A stretch of DNA of 35,867 bases from Nostoc indistinguendum CM1-VF10 (GTDB lineage: Bacteria; Cyanobacteriota; Cyanobacteriia; Cyanobacteriales; Nostocaceae). The DNA is taken from the NCBI GenBank assembly GCA_019359215.1, contig JAHHHS010000071.1:1-35867 (forward strand), written 5' to 3'. Shown piece after piece: positions 24,647 to 34,380 of this stretch (positions within the stretch are counted from its first letter, which is position 1; every line of letters starts with the position of its first letter). A model generated the notes under the pieces. It had not been told where the DNA came from, ran no database searches, and saw only the letters and a program-made list of their open reading frames with translations. The translations under genes and the position numbers were made by a program.

Positions 24647-27600
24647 TTACGAATTATCTTCCGTTAGCTCAATAATTTCATCGAAGCAGAAGCTGCAGAC
24701 TAAATTTGCCAACTTTTCTGCCAAAGCAGAATGAGTTTGGGGAATTTGCTCAATTAGTTGGAAAATCCTTTCAGCATCCACTTCAACGGCTGCTTGATTA
24801 AGTTCTGTTAACCATTTGCTAGGCATAGCGGTAATTGCAGAACGAAGATCCAAGATGGAAGATTGAATATTCTCTAAGTTGTTGTTTGTTGCATCTTCAC
24901 TGCTTTCTTCTGCACAGATATAACGCACCTGCAAATATTCAGCCATTTTCTCAAAAATCACCTGCTCCCGGAATGGCTTGCGAACCAAATCGTCACAACC
25001 TGCGGCTAAGATACTTGCCTGTTGTTCTTCAAAAGCACTTGCGGTTAGGGCAATAATTACGGTGCGGTGATTTGTAGTTATATTTCTTTCCTTGGCTCTA
25101 ATCTCTTTAGTTGCATCGTAGCCGTTTATTATAGGCATCCGCATATCCATCCAAATTAGATGAGGTTGCCAAGTTTGCCACATTGCGATCGCTTCTTGTC
25201 CATTATTGGCAGCCTTAATCTCAAAGCCAATGCTACCAAGAAGTTGCACAATTAAATCGCGGTTTTCTTTGCGGTCATCCACTACCAAAACCCGGTAAGA
25301 TGGTTGGTCTGCTGCCAGCTTGATCACACGTCCTTTACTCAATTTTGGTGTAGGTTTCAAAGCTGCGGCTAAATTCATTTGGATGTCAAAGCTAAAAATA
25401 GATCCTTGTCCAAGGCTACTTGTCAAGTGAATATCGCCTCCCAGTAACCGCACAAATTGACGGCTGATAGTTAATCCTAGTCCAGTTCCCTCCTTGGTTT
25501 GGATACCACTTGTTGTCTGGACAAAAGGCTGAAACAGGTTATTCATTTCTTCTGGTGCTATCCCCCGTCCAGTGTCTTGGACTTCAAAGTGAAGGGATGG
25601 GGAAGAGGCAGAGGGGCAAGGTGCGGGGGGCAGAGGGGAAAGTTCTTCTCTCTTGCTCCCTGCTCCCTGCTCCCTTGCTTCTTCTCCTGCTCCCCAGTCC
25701 CCACTCCCTAAGCTCACTCGTAACGTTACTCCCCCTGTTTGAGTAAACTTGACAGCGTTACCCAAAAGGTTAATAAGAACTTGGCGGAGCTTACCTTCAT
25801 CTGTTTGGATGTAACGGGGGAGATTGGCAGCCATTTCAAATTTGAGAAATAATTGCTTTGCCTGTGCCCGCACTTGGAACATCTCTTGTAATGTTTGCAA
25901 CAACAGATAAAGGTCGAAGTCTTCAGGATTGAAAGTGATTTGTCCAGCCTCAATTTTGGACATTTCCAGGACATCGTTAATTAGGTTGAGCAAGTGTTCT
26001 CCACTGCGGTTAATGGTAGCTAAAGATTCACGCTGATTTGATTTGAGGCTACTATCTCGCTCCATTAATTGGGAAAAACCCAGGATGGCATTCAAAGGTG
26101 TGCGGAGTTCGTGACTCATGTTAGCCAAGAAAGCACTTTTGGCTCGGTTGGCAGTTTCGGCGGCTTCTTTGGCAATTCTCAGCGCTTCTTCTGCTTGATG
26201 TCTGGCTCGACCGATCGCAATTATTTCACCTATCAGCTTTAATAGATTCACATCCTCTTGACTCCAGGTTTTACACAAGTGAATCATCGCTGTACCGACA
26301 AATCCAACTACTTTGCCAGAGTGAAGCATGGGTACAGCAACTAAAGACTGAAACGACATTCTTTCAAATAGCTTTTTCTCTGCTGTATCAGGCGGCAGTT
26401 CTGCTACACAAGAGATTTGTATATGGTTGCCACGAAGGATCGGAGCATAAAAATAGGGAAAACTTTCAACAGGTGATCCTTTGGCAAGAGCAATCAATGG
26501 CTCGACACCTTCGCTACACCATTCATGAATGAGGTCGAATCGGCTTTGATCTTCGGATAATTCAAAGATACAGCTGTGTTCGGCACTAATAAACTGAGCG
26601 ATCGCTTGAAGTGTAAAATTAATTGCTGTTTCTAAATTTTGGTCAATAAATTGCCGAGAAATACTACTGAGTAAACTTTCTGCTTGGGTACGACGTTGCA
26701 AAGCTGCTTCTGCTTGTTTGCGATCGCTAATATCACGAGCTACACCCACAATCTGAAAATTACCCTGGGCATCTTGTGTGCGGACTGCATTAGCAGTTAG
26801 CCAAACCCAGCCTTTAGTTCGATGTTTGGCGCGGTACTCAGTTCCCGAAATTCCCTCACCTGTTGCGAGGATAGTTTGGGCGGCTTCAAAACATATTGGC
26901 ACATCATCGGGATGAGTAAACAATGCTAAGGAATGACCTTCCATTTCGCTGGGGGCAAATCCAGTAGTGTTCAATATATTAGGAGAAATATAGTTAAATA
27001 CCCCATCAGGATTGATGACAAACAGCATATCGTTGACCTTTTCAACGATAGTACGAAACTTTAACTCACTTTGCTGTAGGGCTGCTTCTGCTTGTTTTCG
27101 TTCCAATTCAGCACCGGCACGGGCAGCAAAGATTTTGAGAATCAGTTCCCGTCCGGGATCTGGCTTCATTGGTTTGACATCTATCACTGCTAGATGTCCG
27201 ATAATTTCGCCGGATGAACTGGTTAGAGGAACGCCAAAAAAACTCTCGGCATTCATCTTTACTAAATCTACATCTTCCGGGAAAGTGGCTTGCACTGCTT
27301 GAGGGTAGTGGCACATATTGCCTTGTAAAATATGTTCACAAGGAGTTCCCTGCAATTCATACTCCAAGTTTTCGTTAATAGTCCCGCTACACCAAAATGC
27401 CAAAGTGCGAACTTTAGTTTTTGGCTCATCACCAAACTCAGTGACTAGGGCATATTTAACTTGCAACATCTCGGCAAGGTAACGAACACAGGAATTGAAA
27501 AATTCATCACCTGTTTTTGCTGCTGTGCCCTCAACAATTAAGCGTAAAGCCTGTTCTTGCTGTTTGCGATCGCTAATATCTGTAAAAACAGAATCCAAAC

Positions 27601-30238
27601 AGGATTCTTCTGCGTTGAGACGGAGTGACAACAGTACCCAAACAACAGATCCATCCAAGCGTCGCAGTGCTACTTCAAAATTGCGAACTTCCCCGTCTTC
27701 TTCTAACTCTGCTAACATCCGCGTGCGATCACCTGGATTGACATATAAATCAGTTGTGAAATACTTGCCAACTAAGTCAGCAGCAGAGGTAAAACCTAAT
27801 ATTTCAGCACCACGTTGATTAGCATCGATAATCAATCCATCTTTTTGGCAGGTGCGGAAAATCCCTACTTGGGAGTTTTCAAAGATGTTACGGTATTTCA
27901 TTTCACTACGACGCAAAGCTTCTTCTGCTTGCTTGCGTTCTGTGATGTCGCGTCCCACACCGGCGATCGCAATTCCATCACTGGGAGTGTTGATTGTCGA
28001 AGTGTTAAAGTTGAACCATCGCCAGCTGCCGTCTTTGTGTCTTAATCGCACCTCAATATCAGTCAGCTTTTCTCCAGTCGCACTCCTTGCTAAGGCTGAC
28101 ATACTAATTGTTGAATCTTCAGGCTCGACGAACTCCCTCATAGAATGGCCTTCCACTTCTGCCAAGCTGTATCCCAGAATTGGGGTCACATTAGGCGAAT
28201 GATAGGTAAAGGTTCCGCCTGGGGTGAGGACAAATATCAGGTCATTGGCATTTTCGATGATAGTACGGAACTTTAACTCACTCTCCTGGAGAGCTTGTTG
28301 GGCGCGTTTGCGTTCTGTGGCATCAGTGCCGACTGAAAGAATTTCGATTAAGTTTCCTTGTTCATCTAATATGGGTTTATTTGCCCAGACTATCCAGACG
28401 CGATTGCCATTTTTGCACAAGTTTTCATTTTCATTAAATAAATAGTTTTCTGGGTGTTGACAAATATCAACCATTAATGTTTGCAAGTCGCGCCCAGAAG
28501 TTTCGGTTTCAGGGACAATTGTACCGACAACATTGCGTCCTGTAATCTCTTGGGTATCGAAGCTAAAAAGCTTATGACCGTAGTCATTTAAATATATGAT
28601 GTTACCGTTACTGTCCCAACGCAGAATAATGCAGTTGGCTGTTTGCACTAAATCGCGGTACTGTACTTCGCTTTGTCGTAATGCTTCCTCAGTGCGTTTG
28701 CGATCAGTAATATTCCGCACCATTACCAATATGTGTTGTTTGCCATTGTAAATGCAAGTCGTTCCTGTAACTTCCACATCGATCAAAGTGCCATCTTTGC
28801 GGATATCGACTGCTTGTCCATAAAATTGCCCACCAGTTCGCGTTGTTTCAAGAAACTCACGGAATACTGAATGTGAGTCTGGGTGAATGTAGGCTGATGG
28901 ATGCAAAGCAATTAATTCTTCGTAAGTATAACCATACAACTGACAAGCAGCGGGATTAAGTTCCACAACTGTTTCGGTTTCCATGTCAGTAATAAAGACT
29001 CCATCATTGATAGCTTCAAAGATAGTACGGTATTGCAACTCACTTTGTCGCAGTGCTTCTTCTGCTCTTTGGCGTTGGGTGATGTCGCGGAAACTCCACA
29101 CTCTACCAATAATCTGTTCACCGATGCGCTGAGGACAGGAGTAGCGCTCAAATACTCTGCCATCTTGCAGTTCTAACCAGTTGTAACTAACTAGTTCAGG
29201 TTGTGAGTATAATTCTCGGACTCGTTGCAAAAAGCCATCAGGGTCTTTTAGTTGGTTTGCCAGATATGCTAGTCGCTGAGGATGATCTGGTTCCGTCAAA
29301 AGTTCTGGTGGAATTGACCACATTTCTAAGAACTTTTGGTTGTAACTAGTGATATTACTTAAGCTATCTACTACTAAGATACCGTCTTGAATCGATTCAA
29401 AGATAGCGCTTAAAAGAGATAAAGAGTTTTCTAAAGCAACTTGAGTTTGTTTGCGTTCGCTCAAATCCCGCCCTAAAACCACCAAAGCTTTGCGTCTACC
29501 ATCCTGGTGAAATAGGGGAGCTTTAATCATATCTACACTGCTCACTGTGCCATCAGGCCGGGGTATAACTTCTTCTACCCGATGCACACATCCCATCTGC
29601 CAAGCTTGTTCATCTGTTTTGTCGCAGTTGAGCAAAGCATCGTGGTAAAAATTGCTAAATTCTGCTAGTTCTGAGTCTGTTTTGCCTTGATAATTAACGC
29701 CTTGTAGCTGTAAAAATTCTAGGTTAGCCTGGTTTGATAGCAACCATTTTCCCTCGCCGTCCTTCAAACAGATAATATCGGGTGTAGCGTTAATTAATGT
29801 CTGCAAACGTTCCTCAATCTCTTGCAGGGATTCTCGAGTTTGTTGTGCCACCGTGATATCCCGAATCACCAGTATTGCACATTGATCATCACTCAGTCCG
29901 GTACAGTTACCGGAAATTTGTAGTGTTAAAGTCCGCTCACACTGCTGGAACTGGTAATTTGCTGTTTCATATTCACCATTGAGTATCCGCACATCAGGAT
30001 AGGCTGGTAAACCAACTGGTTGCCCCGCTTGTGCTAATGGTAGTAAGTCAGTTAACTTCGCGCCGCAGACAGTGTTATGGGGTTGATTCACCAAACGCTC
30101 GAAGCTAGGATTGCACCATTGAATGTGTCGATCTTCTCCTACCCAGACTACAGCATCAGCGATCGCACCTAATGTTACTTCCATTTTGGTGAGGGTAGTT
30201 TGCAATTGCTTTACCTGCTCCAATTGTTTAGCGCTCAT
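24647..30238 (-). CDS. Giant multi-PAS/GAF hybrid sensor histidine kinase
   Basis: An 1863-residue cytoplasmic hybrid kinase. In order: seven PAS domains (starts near residues 22, 145, 275, 400, 525, 650 and 775; typical openings YRTIFEAINDGVFITD and KYRNIFENSQVGIF), a GAF domain, an eighth PAS (KFRTIVEKVNDMLFV), a second GAF (SAEHSCIFEL), HisKA (FLANMSHELRTPLNAILGF), HATPase_c (NLLGNAVKFTQTGG, DTGRGIAPEE, GTGLGLTI), a receiver (VLVVDDRKEN, Asp in LIWMDMRMP, RKPF) and a helical tail. No transmembrane segment. ATG 30238 (MSAKQLEQ) is preferred over TTG 30244. The ATPase domain contains an in-frame low-complexity insert (GAGEEAREQGAGSKREE) encoded by a G-rich repeat. It stands alone on its strand; the partner is unknown. 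Confidence 0.93.
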   Translation of the reverse strand: MSAKQLEQVKQLQTTLTKMEVTLGAIADAVVWVGEDRHIQWCNPSFERLVNQPHNTVCGAKLTDLLPLAQAGQPVGLPAYPDVRILNGEYETANYQFQQCERTLTLQISGNCTGLSDDQCAILVIRDITVAQQTRESLQEIEERLQTLINATPDIICLKDGEGKWLLSNQANLEFLQLQGVNYQGKTDSELAEFSNFYHDALLNCDKTDEQAWQMGCVHRVEEVIPRPDGTVSSVDMIKAPLFHQDGRRKALVVLGRDLSERKQTQVALENSLSLLSAIFESIQDGILVVDSLSNITSYNQKFLEMWSIPPELLTEPDHPQRLAYLANQLKDPDGFLQRVRELYSQPELVSYNWLELQDGRVFERYSCPQRIGEQIIGRVWSFRDITQRQRAEEALRQSELQYRTIFEAINDGVFITDMETETVVELNPAACQLYGYTYEELIALHPSAYIHPDSHSVFREFLETTRTGGQFYGQAVDIRKDGTLIDVEVTGTTCIYNGKQHILVMVRNITDRKRTEEALRQSEVQYRDLVQTANCIILRWDSNGNIIYLNDYGHKLFSFDTQEITGRNVVGTIVPETETSGRDLQTLMVDICQHPENYLFNENENLCKNGNRVWIVWANKPILDEQGNLIEILSVGTDATERKRAQQALQESELKFRTIIENANDLIFVLTPGGTFTYHSPNVTPILGYSLAEVEGHSMREFVEPEDSTISMSALARSATGEKLTDIEVRLRHKDGSWRWFNFNTSTINTPSDGIAIAGVGRDITERKQAEEALRRSEMKYRNIFENSQVGIFRTCQKDGLIIDANQRGAEILGFTSAADLVGKYFTTDLYVNPGDRTRMLAELEEDGEVRNFEVALRRLDGSVVWVLLSLRLNAEESCLDSVFTDISDRKQQEQALRLIVEGTAAKTGDEFFNSCVRYLAEMLQVKYALVTEFGDEPKTKVRTLAFWCSGTINENLEYELQGTPCEHILQGNMCHYPQAVQATFPEDVDLVKMNAESFFGVPLTSSSGEIIGHLAVIDVKPMKPDPGRELILKIFAARAGAELERKQAEAALQQSELKFRTIVEKVNDMLFVINPDGVFNYISPNILNTTGFAPSEMEGHSLALFTHPDDVPICFEAAQTILATGEGISGTEYRAKHRTKGWVWLTANAVRTQDAQGNFQIVGVARDISDRKQAEAALQRRTQAESLLSSISRQFIDQNLETAINFTLQAIAQFISAEHSCIFELSEDQSRFDLIHEWCSEGVEPLIALAKGSPVESFPYFYAPILRGNHIQISCVAELPPDTAEKKLFERMSFQSLVAVPMLHSGKVVGFVGTAMIHLCKTWSQEDVNLLKLIGEIIAIGRARHQAEEALRIAKEAAETANRAKSAFLANMSHELRTPLNAILGFSQLMERDSSLKSNQRESLATINRSGEHLLNLINDVLEMSKIEAGQITFNPEDFDLYLLLQTLQEMFQVRAQAKQLFLKFEMAANLPRYIQTDEGKLRQVLINLLGNAVKFTQTGGVTLRVSLGSGDWGAGEEAREQGAGSKREELSPLPPAPCPSASSPSLHFEVQDTGRGIAPEEMNNLFQPFVQTTSGIQTKEGTGLGLTISRQFVRLLGGDIHLTSSLGQGSIFSFDIQMNLAAALKPTPKLSKGRVIKLAADQPSYRVLVVDDRKENRDLIVQLLGSIGFEIKAANNGQEAIAMWQTWQPHLIWMDMRMPIINGYDATKEIRAKERNITTNHRTVIIALTASAFEEQQASILAAGCDDLVRKPFREQVIFEKMAEYLQVRYICAEESSEDATNNNLENIQSSILDLRSAITAMPSKWLTELNQAAVEVDAERIFQLIEQIPQTHSALAEKLANLVCSFCFDEIIELTEDNS
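25591..25709. repeat. G-rich interspersed repeat inside the hybrid kinase ATPase domain
   Basis: A run of GGCAGAGGGG-type words switching to GCTCCCTGCTCCCTTGC-type words, translated on the minus strand between RVSLGSGDW and LHFEVQDTGRG. It adds roughly 40 residues within the HATPase fold, between the N and G1 boxes, without breaking the frame. It is the same class of sequence as the insert in lysC. Confidence 0.75.
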
Positions 30239-30469
30239 CACCAACTTCTTAACTTCTCCTGGATTGATAGAACAACTTAGTATAGCGATTGTAACTTTAG
30301 TTGATTATTAGGATATTTAACTACAGCAAAAATACATATTAGCTTCAACTTTTACAGTAATAACACAGATATCAGCATCATAGATAAGTAGAGGGAAGAA
30401 ATAACGAATGCCCACTTCCCAATACCCTAATTAATCTGTGCTGAAAAATTTTTCTGTAATTGTAACGAT

Positions 30470-30503
30470 CTCCCCTAGTTCTACCCTATTTATCTCTAAA
30501 TTC
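30470..30503 (+). promoter_or_regulatory. CTCCCC direct-repeat motif upstream of the lanthipeptide leader gene
   Basis: CTCCCCTAGTT, CTACCCTATTT, then ATCTCTAAATTC, ending 85 bases before the ATG at 30589. TCTAAA aligns with the -10-like element. The other bases of the 30245-30588 gap hold no gene; the start region of the giant kinase gene on the minus strand must have its promoter here too. Confidence 0.6.
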
Positions 30504-30588
30504 AAATCAGAAAAGCAGAGAACACCGCCCAAAACGAGCGCACAATCTCTGCTGTATCAATAAGTCAACAAGAACGGAAAACAAACCT

Positions 30589-30795
30589 ATGCTACACCAA
30601 ATTAAAGAACTGCTTCAAAACACCCAACTACAACAGCAAATCAAAGCAGCAACTAACCAAGCAGAAGCTATCAAACTGTTAGCGATCGCTAGTACAGAAA
30701 AAGGTTATAACTTCACAGTTGAAGCCATTTCTCAAATGCTGGCAGAACTCACCTTTGTGGATTCCAACGAACTGAGTGAAGAAGAATTACTCTAG
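30589..30795 (+). CDS. Nif11-type lanthipeptide leader, core peptide missing
   Basis: A 68-residue Nif11-like leader: MLHQIKELLQNTQLQQQIKA, then TNQAEAIKLLAIASTEKGYN and FTVEAISQMLAEL, ending in LSEEELL. In this family the leader continues past SDEELxxVAGG into a core with Ser, Thr and Cys that becomes lanthionine. Here the stop TAG falls immediately after SEEELL: no VAGG site and no core. The following lanM begins mid-domain in an overlapping frame, so a deletion took both the core and the LanM N-terminus. The product, if made, would be a leader with nothing to mature. The CTCCCC motif lies upstream. Confidence 0.8.
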   Translation: MLHQIKELLQNTQLQQQIKAATNQAEAIKLLAIASTEKGYNFTVEAISQMLAELTFVDSNELSEEELL

Positions 30796-31921
30796 TTTAC
30801 TGCAACGATTAGCAGGAATTTGCACTAAGACATTAGATTTTGAATTTTCTCAAGTGCGTCCCTTTGGTCAAAACTTGCTCGGCTTACTGGGACTGGAGAC
30901 ACTAAACAATAACACTCACTACACCAAGTTCGTCAATCAAATCCTGGAAGATGGAATGCTGGCGTTCTTCCAAAAATATCCAGTTCTCGGTCGGTTAGTG
31001 GCAACAGCCGTCAATTTTTGGGTTGAGTTCACTGCTGAATTTATCGAACGTTTAGTTGTAGATAGGACAGATATTGAGCGAACTTTTAACGAAGCGATCG
31101 CCCCATTTTCTCAAAACAAAGTTGCCAAAATTCAAGCCTCTATTTCCGACTCGCACAACCGCGGACGAACGGTAATTTTGCTCACCTTTGAGTCTGGACT
31201 TCAACTTGTTTATAAACCCAAAGATTTAGGATTAGAAGTTGTTTTTAACCAATTTTTGGATTGGTGCAATCAACACAGCGATCTCTTAGATTTTAAAGTC
31301 ATTCAAGTGCTTGAGCGTGACGGTTACGGTTGGGTGGAAAATGTTGAACAGTTGCCTTGTGTTGATCAAGCAGCTGCGAAACGATTCTATCAGCGTTCTG
31401 GGATGCTGTTGTGTGTGCTTTATGCCCTCAGAGCCACAGATTGCCATTACGAAAACTTAATTGCCAATGGCGAACATCTGGTGCTGATTGACATGGAAAC
31501 ACTTCTGCACCATGAACCGAATCTCATTGAAGATTCACCACTTACCCAAGATTTGGAAACAACCGCCACACGACAATTTTGGGATTCTGTACTCCGCACC
31601 GGACTTTTACCGCGTTGGGACTTTAGTGGCGATCGCAGTGTCGCTTATGATATTAGCGGGTTAGGTAGCACAGATCCCCGACTATCTCGCCGCAAAGTGC
31701 CGCGCTGGCAAAATATTAATACAGATAATATGCACCTGTTACCTGAGTTGGTCACGGTGCCGATTGCGAAAAATGTGCCGTTTTTGGATGGAGTTGCTCT
31801 GTCTCCAAACGATTATCAACAACAAATCAACGATGGATTTGAGCAGATGTATCGCTTTCTGATGGCGCACAAAGATTTCTTACTTTCACGCCAAAGTTTG
31901 CTGTCTGCTATGCAAAATTAG
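30776..31921 (+). pseudogene. lanM: LanM lanthipeptide synthetase, dehydratase part (truncated, ends at TAG)
   Basis: Dehydratase half of a class II lanthipeptide synthetase (DUF4135). Seen are YSSLLQRLAGICTKTLDFEF, FQKYPVLGRLVATAVNFWVE, LVYKPKDLGLE (nucleotide-binding Lys), DCHYENLIANGEHLVLIDME (catalytic and metal residues) and LPRWDFSGDRSVAYDISGLG. The first 120-150 residues of normal LanM are absent and the frame overlaps the leader gene by 20 bases with no proper start. An in-frame TAG at 31919-31921 (AMQN*QVRFIFRNTR) interrupts it; the cyclase half continues in the same frame. One base change (for example from CAG or AAG) explains the stop. Confidence 0.88.
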
Positions 31922-33580
31922 CAGGTGCGCTTTATCTTTCGCAACACCAGGATCTATGGCATCATCCTCCAAAAAACTTTGTCACCCGATCATCTCAAAC
32001 ATGGGGTAGATTACAGCATTCAACTCGATGTTCTCAGTCGTGCTTTTCTAGTTGCTCAGGAAAGACCAAACGCCTTTCCCGTTTTGAGCGCAGAATTACG
32101 AGCGATGGAACAATTGGATATTCCCTTCTTCACGGCTAGCGCTGTTATTGATGAACTCAGTTTAAACGGTTATCTAACTATTCCCAACTACTTCAAGCAA
32201 TCCAGTTATCAAGACCTGCTCAACCAGTTACAATCTCTGGATGAAACCGACCTAGCTCGGCAAGTAGCGATTATTCAAGGCTCCTTCGATGCCAAGATCG
32301 CAACCACCTCCAGCCGCCAGGGTGGGCAATGGCAAGCCGAATCGTTACCGTTGCTGAGTTCAGAACAATTGATTGCCGAAGCCAAAGAAATCGCCACTCA
32401 ACTTGAAACCAAAGCCATTTCTGACCCTGATGGAAGCGTTAACTGGATTGGCTTAGACTTTGTGCCTCGTGCCGAACGATATCAACTGCAAGTATTGAAT
32501 AATTGTCTTTCTGACGGACGCTCTGGAGTTGCCTTGTTTTTAGCTGCATTTAGTCAAGTAACTGGTGATTCGCGTTACCGTGATTTAGCATTTAGAACAT
32601 TGCAATCTCTGCGCCGCCAAATCCACACCATTGATCCAGAAACTTGGCAACGCATGGCTCGTTTAATGGGCGTTGGTGGCGCAACAGGTTTAGGCTCAAT
32701 GATCTATAGCCTGGTGAAGGTTAGCCAATTTTTGAAAGATGCAACTCTATTGCAAGACGCTCAAGTATTAGCCAATTTGATGACACCGGAACTAATTGCT
32801 GCGGATGAACATTTGGATATTATGAGTGGATCGGCTGGGGCAATTCTAGGGTTATTGTCCCTGCATCAAATCACAGGGGAAGCAGCCGTTTTAGAAAATG
32901 CGATCGCTTGTGGACAACATTTGCTCAACCGTCAAGTTAGCCACAATGGTGCGCCCAAAGCTTGGCATACTTTTTGGGACAAGCCCTTAACCGGCTTCTC
33001 TCATGGAGCCGCAGGTATCTCTTATGCCTTGCTAAGACTATATGCGGCTACCTTAGAGCGTAAATTCTTAGAAGCAGGTTTAGCAGGAATTGAGTATGAG
33101 CGTAGCGTCTTTTGCCAGTCCACTGCCAACTGGCCCGACTTCCGCAGAATGGGACAATCAGGACAACCTGACTTTGCAAATAAGTGGTGTCACGGTTCAG
33201 CCGGCATTGGTTTGGGGCGTTTGGGCAGTTTAAGAATCGTGGAAACGCCGGAAATTCAACAAGAAATTGAAATTGCTCTCCAGACTACTCAGAACTTTTG
33301 CTTGCAGGCGATCGATCATTTGTGCTGTGGTAACTTCGGTAGGGCGGAAGTGCTGTTAGTCGGTGCAAAAATCTGTTCGCGTCCTGATTGGCATCAAATT
33401 GCTCACCAGAATGCAACAAATGTTGTGGCTAGAGCCAAGCGAACTGGAGCTTATCAACTGTTCCCCAACTTACCCAATTCTGTATTTAATCCCGGCTTTT
33501 TACCCGGTACATCTGGAATTGGTTATCAATTGCTGCGTCTAGCTAACAATGACTTGCCTTCAATATTGTTGTGGGATTGA
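31922..33580 (+). pseudogene. lanM: LanM lanthipeptide synthetase, cyclase part
   Basis: Continuation of the same frame after the TAG. It starts QVRFIFRNTRIYGIILQKTL (end of the dehydratase region), then passes into the LanC-like cyclase domain: GLSxMIYSLVKVSQF-like GLGSMIYSLVKVSQF, SGSAGAILGLLSLH, GFSHGAAGISYALLRL, WCHGSAGIGLGRLG and CCGNFGRAEVLL. The CCG pair, with the Cys in WCHG, would give three Cys zinc ligands, the pattern of ProcM-like LanM enzymes that serve many Nif11-type precursors. The C-terminus NPGFLPGTSGIGYQLLRL is complete. A GTG at 31925 could restart translation, but the separate cyclase half would have no dehydrated substrate. Confidence 0.88.
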
Positions 33581-33752
33581 GCTTGTTATCCGCATCCTGA
33601 GTGCCAAGTAATATTATGTCCGCATAATTAGTTATGACTAGGAAGTTTTCAGGCTTTTCTTAATTATCCTGCGATGCCTACGGCGGTAAACTACGAAAAT
33701 AGACGATGCTGTGCCCTTACGAAAGATATGGTTTTTAACTAAGATTAATTCG

Positions 33753-33790
33753 TCATCCAAGGAGCGCAAAGTCTTGCGCTCCTTGGATGA
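33753..33790. terminator. Perfect 17-bp hairpin downstream of lanM
   Basis: TCATCCAAGGAGCGCAA, AGTC loop, TTGCGCTCCTTGGATGA: 17 perfect base pairs. It is followed by TTCAATTTAAATTAC, not a clean T-run. It may terminate either neighbour (both end towards it) or be a mobile palindrome. The remaining bases of 33581-33948 hold nothing recognised. Confidence 0.6.
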
Positions 33791-33948
33791 TTCAATTTAA
33801 ATTACAGATTTAAATTGGTAGCTTTCTTTTAAAGAATTGGTTTAAGATAACAGACATTAAAACTACCACCCTGTTCTAATTTTGTCTGATTTCTAATGCT
33901 TTTCCTTCCCTACAAAAAAGTTACGACAATTCAAATCGTAATCATGCT

Positions 33949-34380
33949 TTAGGCGAAAAACCTTTTTTTGTATAATCCCAGTAATCCGACTACACCCAGA
34001 CCAAGTAATCCTGATGACTCAGGTACAGAAGTTGTTTGTGCTGTAAAGCCAGTTTCGTAAGAAATACTAGGTTGGGTAGCTGAAGTGACTGTGTAACTAG
34101 CCTCTATTTGTTGTAATCCTTCATCACCAATCGGAACCAAATAAGTACCATCTTGATCACCAGTTAACTTTTTGCCTAAATATTCTACTGTCACATCTGG
34201 AATTTGTTTTCCTTCATAAAGAACTTGAACTTTCAAGTTCTCTCCTGGTTTGGCTGTAAGAGGATTCTGTAACGAGATGATTTCTAAAGGCAAATTGAAT
34301 GGTTGAGCCAGAGTGTCAGACCAATCGAAAAGAGCTTTAGTATACTTCAGATAATGGCTAACGTCTTGATATTGTCCAAT
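33949..34380 (-). pseudogene. DUF4198-like protein, C-terminal part with PEP-CTERM-like anchor
   Basis: Continues in the same frame after the TAA: IGQYQDVSHYLKYTKALFDW, then from ATG 34293 MPLEIISLQNPLTAKPGENL, VQVLYEGKQIPDVTVEYLG and DGTYLVPIGDEGLQQIEASY, a DUF4198-type beta domain (periplasmic metal-transport-related family). The C-terminus VPESSGLLGLGVVGLLGLYK then KRFFA is a PEP-CTERM-like sorting signal (VPES in place of VPEP), with a hydrophobic helix and basic tail. As part of one interrupted gene it would be an exported, sorted protein. Confidence 0.75.
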
